DNA of 64,000 bases, taken from Salinimicrobium sp. TH3 (GTDB lineage Bacteria; Bacteroidota; Bacteroidia; Flavobacteriales; Flavobacteriaceae). Where the stretch lies: positions 248,001 through 312,000 of the forward strand of contig NZ_JAPONB010000005.1 of the NCBI RefSeq assembly GCF_026676115.1. Reading direction: 5' to 3'. This document shows positions 17,116 to 26,039 of the stretch, piece after piece (position 1 is the stretch's first letter; each line of letters opens with the position of its first letter). Below the pieces are notes generated by a model, which was not told the DNA's origin, searched no databases, and worked only from the letters and a program-made list of their open reading frames with translations. The translations under genes and the position numbers were made by a program.

Positions 17116-18414
17116 TTAGTCGGCCACACTTGCCAACACCATTTGCCGGAATTTCCACCCCGTTTCATCACCGGTATCCCCCTGGGTCTGTTTCAGAATT
17201 ATTCCAATCACATCTTCCTCCGGATCTGCAAAATACTGGGTGTTGAAATATCCTCCCCAGTCAAAGGTGCCTTCACTACCCAAACCTCCCGCGCGAACAC
17301 CTTCATCAGTAAGAACAGAGAATGCCAGGCCATGATCTTTATTGGGATCTCCAAAAAGGTCTTTTGCCTGGTCTTTCAAGATGAGATCAACTGTGGTTCT
17401 GCTCAAGATCCTGTTTCCGTTAAACTCGCCTCCATTCAAGTACATTTGAAGGAAGCGGGCGTAATCTTCCGCGGTGCTCGTCAATCCTGCCCCGCCGGAA
17501 AAGAACATCTTTGCTCCCTTTACAGGATAATCGGGGTCGTAAAAAGTTACCGGGAAATTCTTCCATTCTCCGTTATCCTTGTGCTGCACGGCAACAAGTC
17601 TGTCCTTCTTTTCATTTGTCATATAAAATTGTGTGTCCTCCATCCCGAGCGGATCAAAGATCCTTTCCTGTAAAAACTCGTCAAATGGCTGACCCGAAAT
17701 TACCTCAACAAAATAACCCAGCACATCAAGACCTTCGCTATAATGCCATTCCTCTCCGGGAGTTGCGTATAAAGGCAATCCTGCTAACTTTTTTACATTT
17801 TCTTCAATGTTGACCTTGTCTGTGGTGAACAAATCCACAATTCCGGCCTTAGTGTATATTTTCCGGATCCTGTCATCTGAATCTATCCTGCCATATCCCA
17901 AACCTGAAGTGTGAGTCAGTAGCTGTCGGATAGTAATTTCCTTTCCTGCAGGTTTCGTGGTGTAGGTAGAATCCTTCTCGTTAAAAGCAGCGATCAATTG
18001 AGGATCCTTGAACTCAGGAATGTATTTTGAAATGGGATCATCCAGCCGAAATTTTCCCTCTTCCCACAGCATCATCACCGCGGTGGATGTTATTGCTTTT
18101 GTCTGAGAAGCTATTCTAAAGATATCATCCTTTTCCAAAGCTTCGCCCTCGGCATTGGCCATTCCGAAGCTTTTATGATAGACGATCTTTCCATCTTTTG
18201 CTATCAAAGCTACAGCTCCCGGAATCTCCTCTTGTGCAATTGCCTCTTTGATCATTTGATCAATTTTTTCCAGGCGCGACTCACTCATTCCTGCTTCCTC
18301 TGCAGAAGTTGCGGGAACAAGACCGGAATTCCCAGGATTCTGAGCTGATAAAAGATTCGTTACGAGTAGAAGAAATAATACGTACTTCTGTGGATGAAAT
18401 AAATTATGTAGCAT
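17116..18414 (-). CDS. Secreted serine hydrolase, class C beta-lactamase-like
   Basis: 432 residues with a signal peptide (VTNLLSAQ). The nucleophile motif is SQTK near residue 95 (FRIASQTKAITS), then LTHTSGLGYG and a Tyr motif WHYSEG near 225. These define the beta-lactamase / esterase family (COG1680 type), not a resistance gene. In a polysaccharide locus such proteins may act as esterases, for example on acetylated sugars, but the substrate is not shown. It lies just after the operon terminator at 18447-18494, so it may have its own promoter. Confidence 0.85.
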   Translation of the reverse strand: MLHNLFHPQKYVLFLLLVTNLLSAQNPGNSGLVPATSAEEAGMSESRLEKIDQMIKEAIAQEEIPGAVALIAKDGKIVYHKSFGMANAEGEALEKDDIFRIASQTKAITSTAVMMLWEEGKFRLDDPISKYIPEFKDPQLIAAFNEKDSTYTTKPAGKEITIRQLLTHTSGLGYGRIDSDDRIRKIYTKAGIVDLFTTDKVNIEENVKKLAGLPLYATPGEEWHYSEGLDVLGYFVEVISGQPFDEFLQERIFDPLGMEDTQFYMTNEKKDRLVAVQHKDNGEWKNFPVTFYDPDYPVKGAKMFFSGGAGLTSTAEDYARFLQMYLNGGEFNGNRILSRTTVDLILKDQAKDLFGDPNKDHGLAFSVLTDEGVRAGGLGSEGTFDWGGYFNTQYFADPEEDVIGIILKQTQGDTGDETGWKFRQMVLASVAD

Positions 18415-18446
18415 AACTATAGCTTAAAAATGAAAGACTAAAATAA

Positions 18447-18494
18447 AAAAATGAAAAGCCATATTCTTCCCCACAGGAGGAGAATAAGCTTTTC
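18447..18494 (-). terminator. Terminator of the xyloglucan operon
   Basis: On the - strand, GAAAAGCTTATTCTC pairs with GAAGAATATGGCTTTTC with one bulge and is followed by CATTTTTTTATTTT. It lies 24 bases after the GH5 stop. Confidence 0.75.
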
Positions 18495-18517
18495 AAAAAA
18501 ACATAACTAACTAACAA

Positions 18518-19966
18518 CTATTCTTCTGTGTCCATAATAGCATTCAGCAAACCGGGATAAAGAGTTTCTCCGGTATTCCTATCAAAAAGGGCAAATCCGA
18601 GATCGTTTACATCCCCATTGTCCCAGTATATTGGTACCAGCCCATGTTCGAGGGCAGCTCTGGTTACATATTCTAAATAATACTCACGATAGGCTTCATG
18701 TCCCTCAACTCCTTCTCTTTTGATAGCACCATATTCCCCAAGAATGACACCTATCCCTTTATCAATAAAGTTAGTTTTCATTTTCTGAAACTGGTTATCG
18801 ACATAAGACTCATTTGCCCAGTCCTCAGATTCAGATGCATCATCTCCCCATTGATAAACATTAGAGTTTTCATTCAGTGTAAAATTATAGGGATCATAAT
18901 AATGTACCTCCATGAACAGTCGATTATCTACCACATCTTCAGGAATGACGGCATAATTTACGGTGTGATTAATATTAGTATTGAATCCCTGAACGACCAG
19001 GTGCCTGTAATGATTCCTTCCCCCGGTTTCCCGTACGGTGTTTATGAACGTCTGGTTAAAGCTGTTTTGAACAGTGTAATATTCTTCCGTAGGGGTGCCA
19101 TAATCGCCTTCCACCATGACTTCATTGGTACCGGCAAAGAGTAATTTGTCTTCGTAATCTCTAAACCGAATTGCAATTTGCTGCCACATGGCGTCAAGGC
19201 GTGCGTTAACGTATTCCTGCTCATCGTATGTCGGTTGCATCCAACCGCCATCCCAGTGAATGTTTATAATGGCATACATATCGTTATCCAGAACATAATT
19301 AACCACTTCTTCTACGCGATTCATCCAGGTTTCTCTTATCGTGAAATTTTCTGCATCTGAAAATTTACTCCAGGCGACGGGAATCCTTACCGCATTAAAA
19401 CCGGCAGCTTTAACTGAATCAATAAGGCTTTCAGTTACAACAGGGTTTCCCCATGCAGTTTCTCCCCCAATGGCTTCAAGAGAGTTCCCAAGGTTCCAGC
19501 CAATTCCCATTTGATCTGAAAGCTGAACGCTACCCATATCTCTCATTCCTGAATTATCTGGCGGAATAGAAGCTTTCACCTGCTCATCCGGTTCCTCCCC
19601 TGCTTCCTGCGTAACCTGAACCTCATCTGTTAAGTCTCCATTGTCTGCACTGATGGTTAAAGTGGCAGACCTGCTTTCAAGTAATTCATTTGGCTGCGCA
19701 GTAACCTGGATGTTCATGGTTCCTTCCGAAGCAGGTTCAGAAAAACTAAGCCAGTTTGGTGCACCGGTTATGGTCCAGCCGGTGTTGCTGGTGATCTGCA
19801 TTCCTTTTGTTCCTCCTGTAGCATTAAAAGCCATGGTTGCAGGAGTAACATTCAGGGATGGGTCTACAATAACAGGATCGTTATCGTCCTCCTGCGAACA
19901 GGAAGTAAATCCCGCTACCAACATAAGTAACAGGAGGGTCAACGAAGTAAATTTTATCTTTAGCAT
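18518..19966 (-). CDS. BACON-domain GH5 (subfamily 4-like) endo-glucanase/xyloglucanase, lipoprotein
   Basis: 482 residues. Lipobox FTSC near residue 23, a BACON domain (about 38-125, with NTGWTITGAPNWLSF and VTQEAG), a linker and a GH5 barrel (about 145-475). GWNLGNSLEA and GFNAVRIPVAW are typical of GH5_4. The acid/base Glu is in GTNEVMVE and the nucleophile in ILGEYGA. The same BACON-GH5_4 layout is found in BoGH5A, the surface endo-xyloglucanase of the Bacteroides ovatus xyloglucan locus. It would cut the glucan backbone at the cell surface before import. Last gene of the long operon. Confidence 0.9.
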   Translation of the reverse strand: MLKIKFTSLTLLLLMLVAGFTSCSQEDDNDPVIVDPSLNVTPATMAFNATGGTKGMQITSNTGWTITGAPNWLSFSEPASEGTMNIQVTAQPNELLESRSATLTISADNGDLTDEVQVTQEAGEEPDEQVKASIPPDNSGMRDMGSVQLSDQMGIGWNLGNSLEAIGGETAWGNPVVTESLIDSVKAAGFNAVRIPVAWSKFSDAENFTIRETWMNRVEEVVNYVLDNDMYAIINIHWDGGWMQPTYDEQEYVNARLDAMWQQIAIRFRDYEDKLLFAGTNEVMVEGDYGTPTEEYYTVQNSFNQTFINTVRETGGRNHYRHLVVQGFNTNINHTVNYAVIPEDVVDNRLFMEVHYYDPYNFTLNENSNVYQWGDDASESEDWANESYVDNQFQKMKTNFIDKGIGVILGEYGAIKREGVEGHEAYREYYLEYVTRAALEHGLVPIYWDNGDVNDLGFALFDRNTGETLYPGLLNAIMDTEE

Positions 19967-19984
19967 GATTGAAATAATTGGTTG

Positions 19985-21496
19985 TTATTTTCCTTTTGAA
20001 ATTTTCACCACAAATGCCTTTTCATTTATTGTTTCTGAAGGAGTGGTAATGTGCAGTCCCTGCTCATCCAGCTTGTAAGCTATTTCCCCGGCTCCCAGCA
20101 CCGAAACCGATCTTATATTTGGAACTTTTCCCCCCAACACTTCCTTAGAAAAAGATTGTAGTGTTACTTTTTTATGGTTCCCGGGCCAGCCCAGGAATAT
20201 GGCATAGATAGTATCCCCTTTTTGAGTGTAGCGTACATCTTGTGCAGTGTAGCTCAGTTTATCCAGAAACATCCCTGATCTTTCCTGCTTGGTGGGTCCT
20301 TCACCATATACCTCCCAGGTGCGGGTGCCGTAGATAGCTTCCCCGTTAATGTCCAGCCATTGTCCTATTTCCAGTAGAATCTCCTGTTGGTTCTGCGGAA
20401 TGATTCCATTGGCTTTGGGCGAAACGTTTAACATTAAGGCTCCGTTCTTGCTTACAATATCGGCCAAGAGATCAATGATCTCATTAGAAGTTTTCAGGCC
20501 AAGGTCATTCGTATAGCTCCAGCTGCCTACAGAAACGGTTTCATCGGTAAGCCAGAATTCTTCAGTCTTGTCTTTCATTCTTCCTTTCTCAAGATCTTCC
20601 AGACTCACGGATTTCGGCAGTTCTCCTTCTTTATGAGTAATCACTACCTGCTTGTCATTAGCTTCCGCGTGATTAAAATAGTAGGCTACAAATTGCCTTT
20701 TTAAGGAGTCTGGTAATTTATTTAGTTTACTGTCAAAGTAAATTAGATCCGGGCTATAGTTATCAATGACTTCTTTTAATTCCCCCAGCCAATTGCTGTA
20801 AAACTGTTCCTTTGGAATGTTCCCGTACATGATGGACAGCAAAGAATCTTCGGAAGCAGTTGGCAACTCAGGATTATAGGGAAAATAAGAGGTGTCGTCC
20901 AGCCATTTTGTAGAATCCTGCTGTGCAATCTGAAGGTTTCGTGCTTTATGGAAAGTAGCGACAAATTTCATATCCCTTTCCTTAAGTGCATTTTCAAGAG
21001 CTCCTAAAATGTCCTTTTTGGGACCCATGTCTACGGAGTTCCACGGATTGATCTCGCTGTCCCAGTTGGACCAGCCATCGTGATGAATGGCTACAATACC
21101 GCCGAACTTAGCACCGGCCTTTTTCCAAAGTTCTGCCCAGGAATCGGCATCAAATTCTTCAGCTTTGAACATGGGCACGTAATCGTGATACCCAAATTCT
21201 GAATGAGGGCCGTAGGTTTCCACGTGATGCTTATATTCGTTGGTCCCTTCTATGTGCATGTTCCGCGGATACCAGTCGTTGGCATAAGCCGGAACCGAAA
21301 GAACGCCCCAATGCGCATAGATCCCGAACTTGGCATCCTTAAACCATTCCGCAGTCTCATCGTACTTCGCGAGCGAATCCCAGTCTGCAGTATATTTCTC
21401 TTGCTGTGGCTCCACAGCGCTATCCTTCTGATTATTTTCTCCACAAGCCGACAACAGTAGCAGAGAAAGAATTATGGTAAATCTTAAGTATTGCAT
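19985..21496 (-). CDS. GH29 alpha-L-fucosidase, lipoprotein
   Basis: 503 residues with a lipobox LLSAC. The GH29 core is clear: FGIYAHWGVLSVPAY, NDWYPRNM, AIHHDGWSNWDS, NSVDMGPKKDI. The likely nucleophile is Asp in LIYFDSK near residue 235. A C-terminal beta domain follows from about 390. In this locus it would remove the terminal fucose of side chains of the XXFG type. The nucleophile motif differs from the usual WFDG, so specificity is uncertain. It is 18 bases upstream of GH5. Confidence 0.88.
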   Translation of the reverse strand: MQYLRFTIILSLLLLSACGENNQKDSAVEPQQEKYTADWDSLAKYDETAEWFKDAKFGIYAHWGVLSVPAYANDWYPRNMHIEGTNEYKHHVETYGPHSEFGYHDYVPMFKAEEFDADSWAELWKKAGAKFGGIVAIHHDGWSNWDSEINPWNSVDMGPKKDILGALENALKERDMKFVATFHKARNLQIAQQDSTKWLDDTSYFPYNPELPTASEDSLLSIMYGNIPKEQFYSNWLGELKEVIDNYSPDLIYFDSKLNKLPDSLKRQFVAYYFNHAEANDKQVVITHKEGELPKSVSLEDLEKGRMKDKTEEFWLTDETVSVGSWSYTNDLGLKTSNEIIDLLADIVSKNGALMLNVSPKANGIIPQNQQEILLEIGQWLDINGEAIYGTRTWEVYGEGPTKQERSGMFLDKLSYTAQDVRYTQKGDTIYAIFLGWPGNHKKVTLQSFSKEVLGGKVPNIRSVSVLGAGEIAYKLDEQGLHITTPSETINEKAFVVKISKGK

Positions 21497-21530
21497 AATT
21501 TCTTATTTCTTCCTGAAATTTTCCGTCAAA

Positions 21531-21583
21531 GCTTCAGGAAAGGGGTTCCAAAAATGCCATTTTTGGAACCCCTTTCCTGAAGC
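21531..21583. repeat. 53-base perfect palindrome between GH3 and GH29
   Basis: Two 26-base arms (21531-21556 and 21558-21583) are exact reverse complements with one base between them. In the operon direction (- strand) only three T follow, so it is not a normal terminator; on the + strand six T follow. A stabilising or processing hairpin, or an inserted palindromic element, are possible. Confidence 0.9.
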
Positions 21584-21588
21584 CTTTT

Positions 21589-23841
21589 TTATTTCACCTG
21601 AACAACTACTTCCTCCAGAATATTCCGGGAAGAATTACCCAGCTTGAGGGTATAAGTGCCGGGTTCTACAGTCCATTGCCCGTTATTCATATCATAGTAA
21701 GCCAGGTCCTTCACCGGAACATCAATAGTCACCGTTTTTGTTTCGCCTTTAGTTATGTTTGCTTTGTGGAAACCTTTAAGCTCCTGCGCCGCCCGCTCTA
21801 CTTTGGAATCTGATTTTGAAACATAAAGCTGCACCACTTCTTTTCCGTCAAAGTCTCCGGTGTTCTTCACATCTACAGAAACCTGAATAGTTTCATCTCC
21901 TGCATAAGCTTCCTTTTTGTCCACTTTTGCATTGGAAAAATCAAAATTGGTATAAGAAAGTCCGTAACCAAAAGGATACAAAGGCTCCACATTTTTGGTG
22001 TCAAACCAGCGGTAACCCACTAAAATTCCTTCATCGTAGGTGGCAACCTCGTCTCCGGGGAAGCTGTTGTTGGCATGTGCAGGGGAATCCTTTAGGTCTT
22101 TAGGCATGGTCCAGGGAAGTTTTCCGGAAGGGTTTACTGTACCAAGAAGTACATCTGCCAGGGCATTACCGCCTTCAGAACCATTGAACCAGCTCCATAC
22201 AAGTGTTGAAGTTTGTTGTTCGATATTTTCAATGTCAAAAGGAGCACCGGCAATCATCACAACTATAGTATTAGGATTGGCCTCCATTACCTTCTCGATC
22301 AATTCTTCCTGTCCAAAAGGCAGATCAAGACTGGCTCTATCTGAAGCTTCTGTCTCATAATCACGGTTAGATCCCGCAAAGATGATGGCAAGATCAGAAT
22401 TTTTCGCAGCATTAACGGCCTCTTCGAGCAGTTTCGGATCCAGCTCATCCATGGTTACAGGTCCATCGAGAGTAATGTCACCAAACTTTGCTTTTTCGGT
22501 TTTGGAATAGCGCTCCAGGTAACCCGGGGCATGGTTTATTTTCACCGATTCTGGCAATCTGTTTTGAAGTCCTTCAAGCGGAGTCACCTCTCGGGTTGTC
22601 TTTACCCCGGCACCAAAACCTCCCAGTGCATTTTTCTTTGTTGCGTTATCCCCTATTACCGCAATACTCTTAATGCCGTCCAGCTTTAAAGGCAGCATGT
22701 TTTTGTCATTTTTGAGCAGCACCACAGATTCTGAAGCAATGTTATAAGCATCTTTAAAATGCTGTTCTGTTATTCTGGCGCCTTTTGCACGACCGGTAGT
22801 ATCGATGCTCTTGATGTTATACATCAACCTTAACACCCGTCTTACATGTTTGTCAACTTCTTCTTCAGCAAGTTCTCCAGATTTTACAGCTGCAATAAGA
22901 GGATCGGCAAAGTAGAACTCATTAAAAGGACCGGGAGTTCCCATCTCTACATCGGCTCCGGCCTTTAAGGCTTTTACCGTGCTGTGGATAGCAGCCCAGT
23001 CTGAGATCACAATTCCCTTAAAGCCCCATTCATCGCGCAGTACATTCTGCAGCATGTATTCATTTTCATTGAGATAATCTCCGCGGAATTTATTGTAAGC
23101 GCCCATCACACTATAGGCATGAGCATCTTTGATCGCAGCTTCAAAGGCTGGTAGATAGATCTCTCTAAGCGTTCGTTCATCCATTTGAACATCTACGGTA
23201 CCACGATTGGTTTCCTGGTTGTTCACAGCATAATGCTTGATACAGGCTGCTACATCATTTTCCTGAACCCCCACAATGTAAGGCACGGTGATCTGTTTAT
23301 TTAGAAATGGATCTTCTGAAAAATATTCGTAGGTACGGCCTCCCAGCGGAGTCCTGATGATATTAAAGGCAGGAGCCAGCAAAACATCTTTATTACGCTC
23401 GCGGGCCTCGGCACCTATGACACTCCCAAAAGTATGCGCCAGTTCAGGACTCCAGGTAGCTGATAATCCGGCGCCTGCAGGAAGATAAGTAGCGAAATCA
23501 TTGTCCCAACCGGCAGGTGCCCATGAGTCGCGTGAAATTTCTTCACGAACTCCCAAGGGTCCATCGGCCATTGTGAGCTCCGGAATTCCCAGTCGGGGTA
23601 CACCCGAAGTCGCAAACATACTTGTGCCATGCAGCATTCCGGCTTTTTCTTCAAGCGTCATCTGAGAGATCAAATTTGTGATCTCCTCTTCGTATTCCAT
23701 GCTGAGCGGTTCCCCTTCAAAAATGGCTTTTTCCTGAGACGTTCCTGCAACGGCAATATCTCCTCCTCCCGCATTGTCATTGCACGCCGTAAAGCTCAAA
23801 ATGCTGAAAAGGCCTACTAAGGGTATAAATTTATTTTTCAT
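21589..23841 (-). CDS. GH3 beta-glucosidase, lipoprotein
   Basis: 750 residues, full length. Lipobox FTAC near residue 20. GH3 N-terminal barrel from about 55 with the Asp nucleophile in GIVISDWAAI near 285. The alpha/beta sandwich (about 395-630) follows, then a fibronectin-III-like domain to the end (about 665-745). It would release glucose from the non-reducing end of debranched oligosaccharides. The second GH3 gene lies seven bases upstream, so the two are in one transcript. Confidence 0.92.
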   Translation of the reverse strand: MKNKFIPLVGLFSILSFTACNDNAGGGDIAVAGTSQEKAIFEGEPLSMEYEEEITNLISQMTLEEKAGMLHGTSMFATSGVPRLGIPELTMADGPLGVREEISRDSWAPAGWDNDFATYLPAGAGLSATWSPELAHTFGSVIGAEARERNKDVLLAPAFNIIRTPLGGRTYEYFSEDPFLNKQITVPYIVGVQENDVAACIKHYAVNNQETNRGTVDVQMDERTLREIYLPAFEAAIKDAHAYSVMGAYNKFRGDYLNENEYMLQNVLRDEWGFKGIVISDWAAIHSTVKALKAGADVEMGTPGPFNEFYFADPLIAAVKSGELAEEEVDKHVRRVLRLMYNIKSIDTTGRAKGARITEQHFKDAYNIASESVVLLKNDKNMLPLKLDGIKSIAVIGDNATKKNALGGFGAGVKTTREVTPLEGLQNRLPESVKINHAPGYLERYSKTEKAKFGDITLDGPVTMDELDPKLLEEAVNAAKNSDLAIIFAGSNRDYETEASDRASLDLPFGQEELIEKVMEANPNTIVVMIAGAPFDIENIEQQTSTLVWSWFNGSEGGNALADVLLGTVNPSGKLPWTMPKDLKDSPAHANNSFPGDEVATYDEGILVGYRWFDTKNVEPLYPFGYGLSYTNFDFSNAKVDKKEAYAGDETIQVSVDVKNTGDFDGKEVVQLYVSKSDSKVERAAQELKGFHKANITKGETKTVTIDVPVKDLAYYDMNNGQWTVEPGTYTLKLGNSSRNILEEVVVQVK

Positions 23842-23848
23842 GTGATTC

Positions 23849-26014
23849 TTATTTTTGAATAGGTAATTTTTTTGTTAGATAAATTTTATCGGAAGCGCCG
23901 CCCACCTGGATTTCAATGTTTCCATTTTCCAGTTCGAACTGCTGATTTTCCACGTTCCAGTATTTAAGATCTTCAGCTTTCAGCGGAAGGTCAACTGTTA
24001 CGGTTTTCCCTGCCGGTACCGCCACCCGCCGGAATCCTTTTAATTCTTTTATGGGTCTTTCTACTGAAGAATTTAAATGCTTCACATAAAGCTGAACTAC
24101 TTCTTCCCCGTCCATCTTCCCGGTGTTCCTGAGTTTCACTTTTACAGTGGCAGTCTCACCATCCTGGAAGCTGTTTTTATCCACCTCAAGGTTTTCATAG
24201 CTGAAGTTAGTATAGCTTAATCCGTGGCCAAAGGCGTAAAGGGGATCTCCCTCAAAATACATATAGGTTCTTCCATTCCTGATGTTGTAATCCATCAACG
24301 GCGGAAGATCTGTAATGCTTTTCACCCAGGTCTGCGTCAGTCTTCCTGCCGGGTTATAGTCTCCAAAAAGTACATCTGCGAGGCCGTTCCCCAATTCCTG
24401 ACTGTTCTGCGTCATGTGCACAATCGCCGGCACGTTCTCCTCTGTCCAGTTAATGGCATAAGGAAAACTGCTGATGAGGACTGCCACAGTTTTTGGATTC
24501 GCCTGATGTACAACTTTTATGAGATCTTCATATTCCAGGCTTAGCGATTGACGATCAACAGACTCTTTGCCTTCACTCGGCACAGGACAATCTGCCCAGC
24601 CGGCGTCGCAAACAGGATGATTTCCTACCAGCACAATGGCAACATCTGCCTCTTTTGCGATACGGGCAGCCTTTCCATCTGCATTGTTTTCAGCAGTTAG
24701 AATTTCCACGTTTTCTCCAACTTTATTCCTGATGCCTTCAAGCGGAGTAACCCGATACGGCGGAGTACCACTGTACCAGTCGAGCAAAACTTCATCTGCT
24801 CTGTTTCCGATTATCGCGATAGTTTTGATCCTGTTTTTGTTTAGTGGCAAAAGACCCTCTTTTGGATCGTTTTTCAGCAGTACAATGGATTTTCGGGTGG
24901 CTTCAAGTGCCAGCTGTTTATGAGCTTCAGTGGTCCATGGATCTATAGTGTCTTTTCCGGTGCCAATTTTAGCGTACGGATTTCCTTCCGAAGGATCCAG
25001 CATGCCGAGTTTCAGCATGACACGATAATTCCCACGGAGAACCTCATCGATATCGGCTTCAGTTAAGTAGCCATTGGCAATTGCGCCGTAAACAGCTTCG
25101 GTATATTCATCCAGGAACTGATTGATCCCGGCTTTGATCACGGCAGCGGCCCCCAGATACTTGTCTTCGTAATATTTGTGGTCTGAAAGCAACAGCTTAA
25201 AAGCTCCTCCGTCTGTGCAAATGATCCCATTCTGTCCCCACTCATTTACTGTAATTTCCTTGAGCATAGGATGCACCGTTGCGGGGATGCCGTTCACTTT
25301 ATTGTAAGCGGCCATGTACGCCCGGGAACCACCTTCTAAAATGCCCTTTTTGAAGGGTAAAGCATAATACTCTCTCCACAACCGCTCATCAAAATCTGAA
25401 GAAGTGTAGGTACGGCCGTCTTCATTGGAGTTCGCGAGGAAGTGCTTCATTAAAGAAGCCGTTTGCCAGTAATTGGAATCCTCTCCCTGAAGTCCTTTTA
25501 CAAAAGCAACTGTGAGCTCCCCTGCCAAAAATGCGTCTTCACCGTAACTTTCTTCGGTGCGGCCCCAACGGGGATCTCGGGCGAGATCTGCATTTGGCGC
25601 CCGCACTACAAGTCCGCCATGGTTGTATTTCTGAAATGCATACCGGGTTTCCAAACCTTCAGCAGCCGCAACTTTTTGGATCAATTCCCTATCCCAGGTT
25701 TCCCCCAATCCGTAAGCCTGCGGAAATGTTGTGGTGACCTGCACTTCACGGTTTTTCCCTTCCCAGCCGGCAGGTCCGCCTAAAGCAAGTCCATGCAATC
25801 CTTCCACATGACCCGTCCCTTTTACTCCCAATCTTGGGACCGAAGGATTTGTACTCAGCGCACTTATTTTTTCATCGAGCGTCATGAGCGACAACAGGTT
25901 GTCTATTCGCTCTTCGTCATCCAGCTGCGGATTTTGAAACGGATACTCAAAAGCCTGCTGCGACCAAAGCGGAAGGGTCAGGGAAAACAGGATGTAAAAC
26001 AGATACTTTTTCAT
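23849..26014 (-). CDS. GH3 beta-glucosidase/beta-xylosidase
   Basis: 721 residues with a cleavable signal peptide (LPLWSQQ), so periplasmic rather than lipid-anchored. GH3 features: NADLARDPRWGRTEESYGED, KHFLANSNEDGR, and the nucleophile Asp in GIICTDGGAF near 270. C-terminal FnIII-like domain. It belongs to the branch of GH3 with the RDPRWGR motif often called xylan beta-xylosidase or beta-glucosidase, so it need not duplicate its neighbour's specificity. Confidence 0.9.
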   Translation of the reverse strand: MKKYLFYILFSLTLPLWSQQAFEYPFQNPQLDDEERIDNLLSLMTLDEKISALSTNPSVPRLGVKGTGHVEGLHGLALGGPAGWEGKNREVQVTTTFPQAYGLGETWDRELIQKVAAAEGLETRYAFQKYNHGGLVVRAPNADLARDPRWGRTEESYGEDAFLAGELTVAFVKGLQGEDSNYWQTASLMKHFLANSNEDGRTYTSSDFDERLWREYYALPFKKGILEGGSRAYMAAYNKVNGIPATVHPMLKEITVNEWGQNGIICTDGGAFKLLLSDHKYYEDKYLGAAAVIKAGINQFLDEYTEAVYGAIANGYLTEADIDEVLRGNYRVMLKLGMLDPSEGNPYAKIGTGKDTIDPWTTEAHKQLALEATRKSIVLLKNDPKEGLLPLNKNRIKTIAIIGNRADEVLLDWYSGTPPYRVTPLEGIRNKVGENVEILTAENNADGKAARIAKEADVAIVLVGNHPVCDAGWADCPVPSEGKESVDRQSLSLEYEDLIKVVHQANPKTVAVLISSFPYAINWTEENVPAIVHMTQNSQELGNGLADVLFGDYNPAGRLTQTWVKSITDLPPLMDYNIRNGRTYMYFEGDPLYAFGHGLSYTNFSYENLEVDKNSFQDGETATVKVKLRNTGKMDGEEVVQLYVKHLNSSVERPIKELKGFRRVAVPAGKTVTVDLPLKAEDLKYWNVENQQFELENGNIEIQVGGASDKIYLTKKLPIQK

Positions 26015-26039
26015 GTTTTGCTATTTTCAGAAGCAGCGA

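Noticed and set aside
17116-18414. Beta-lactam resistance gene
   Set aside because: Class C-like fold only; the context and family point to an esterase-type serine hydrolase.
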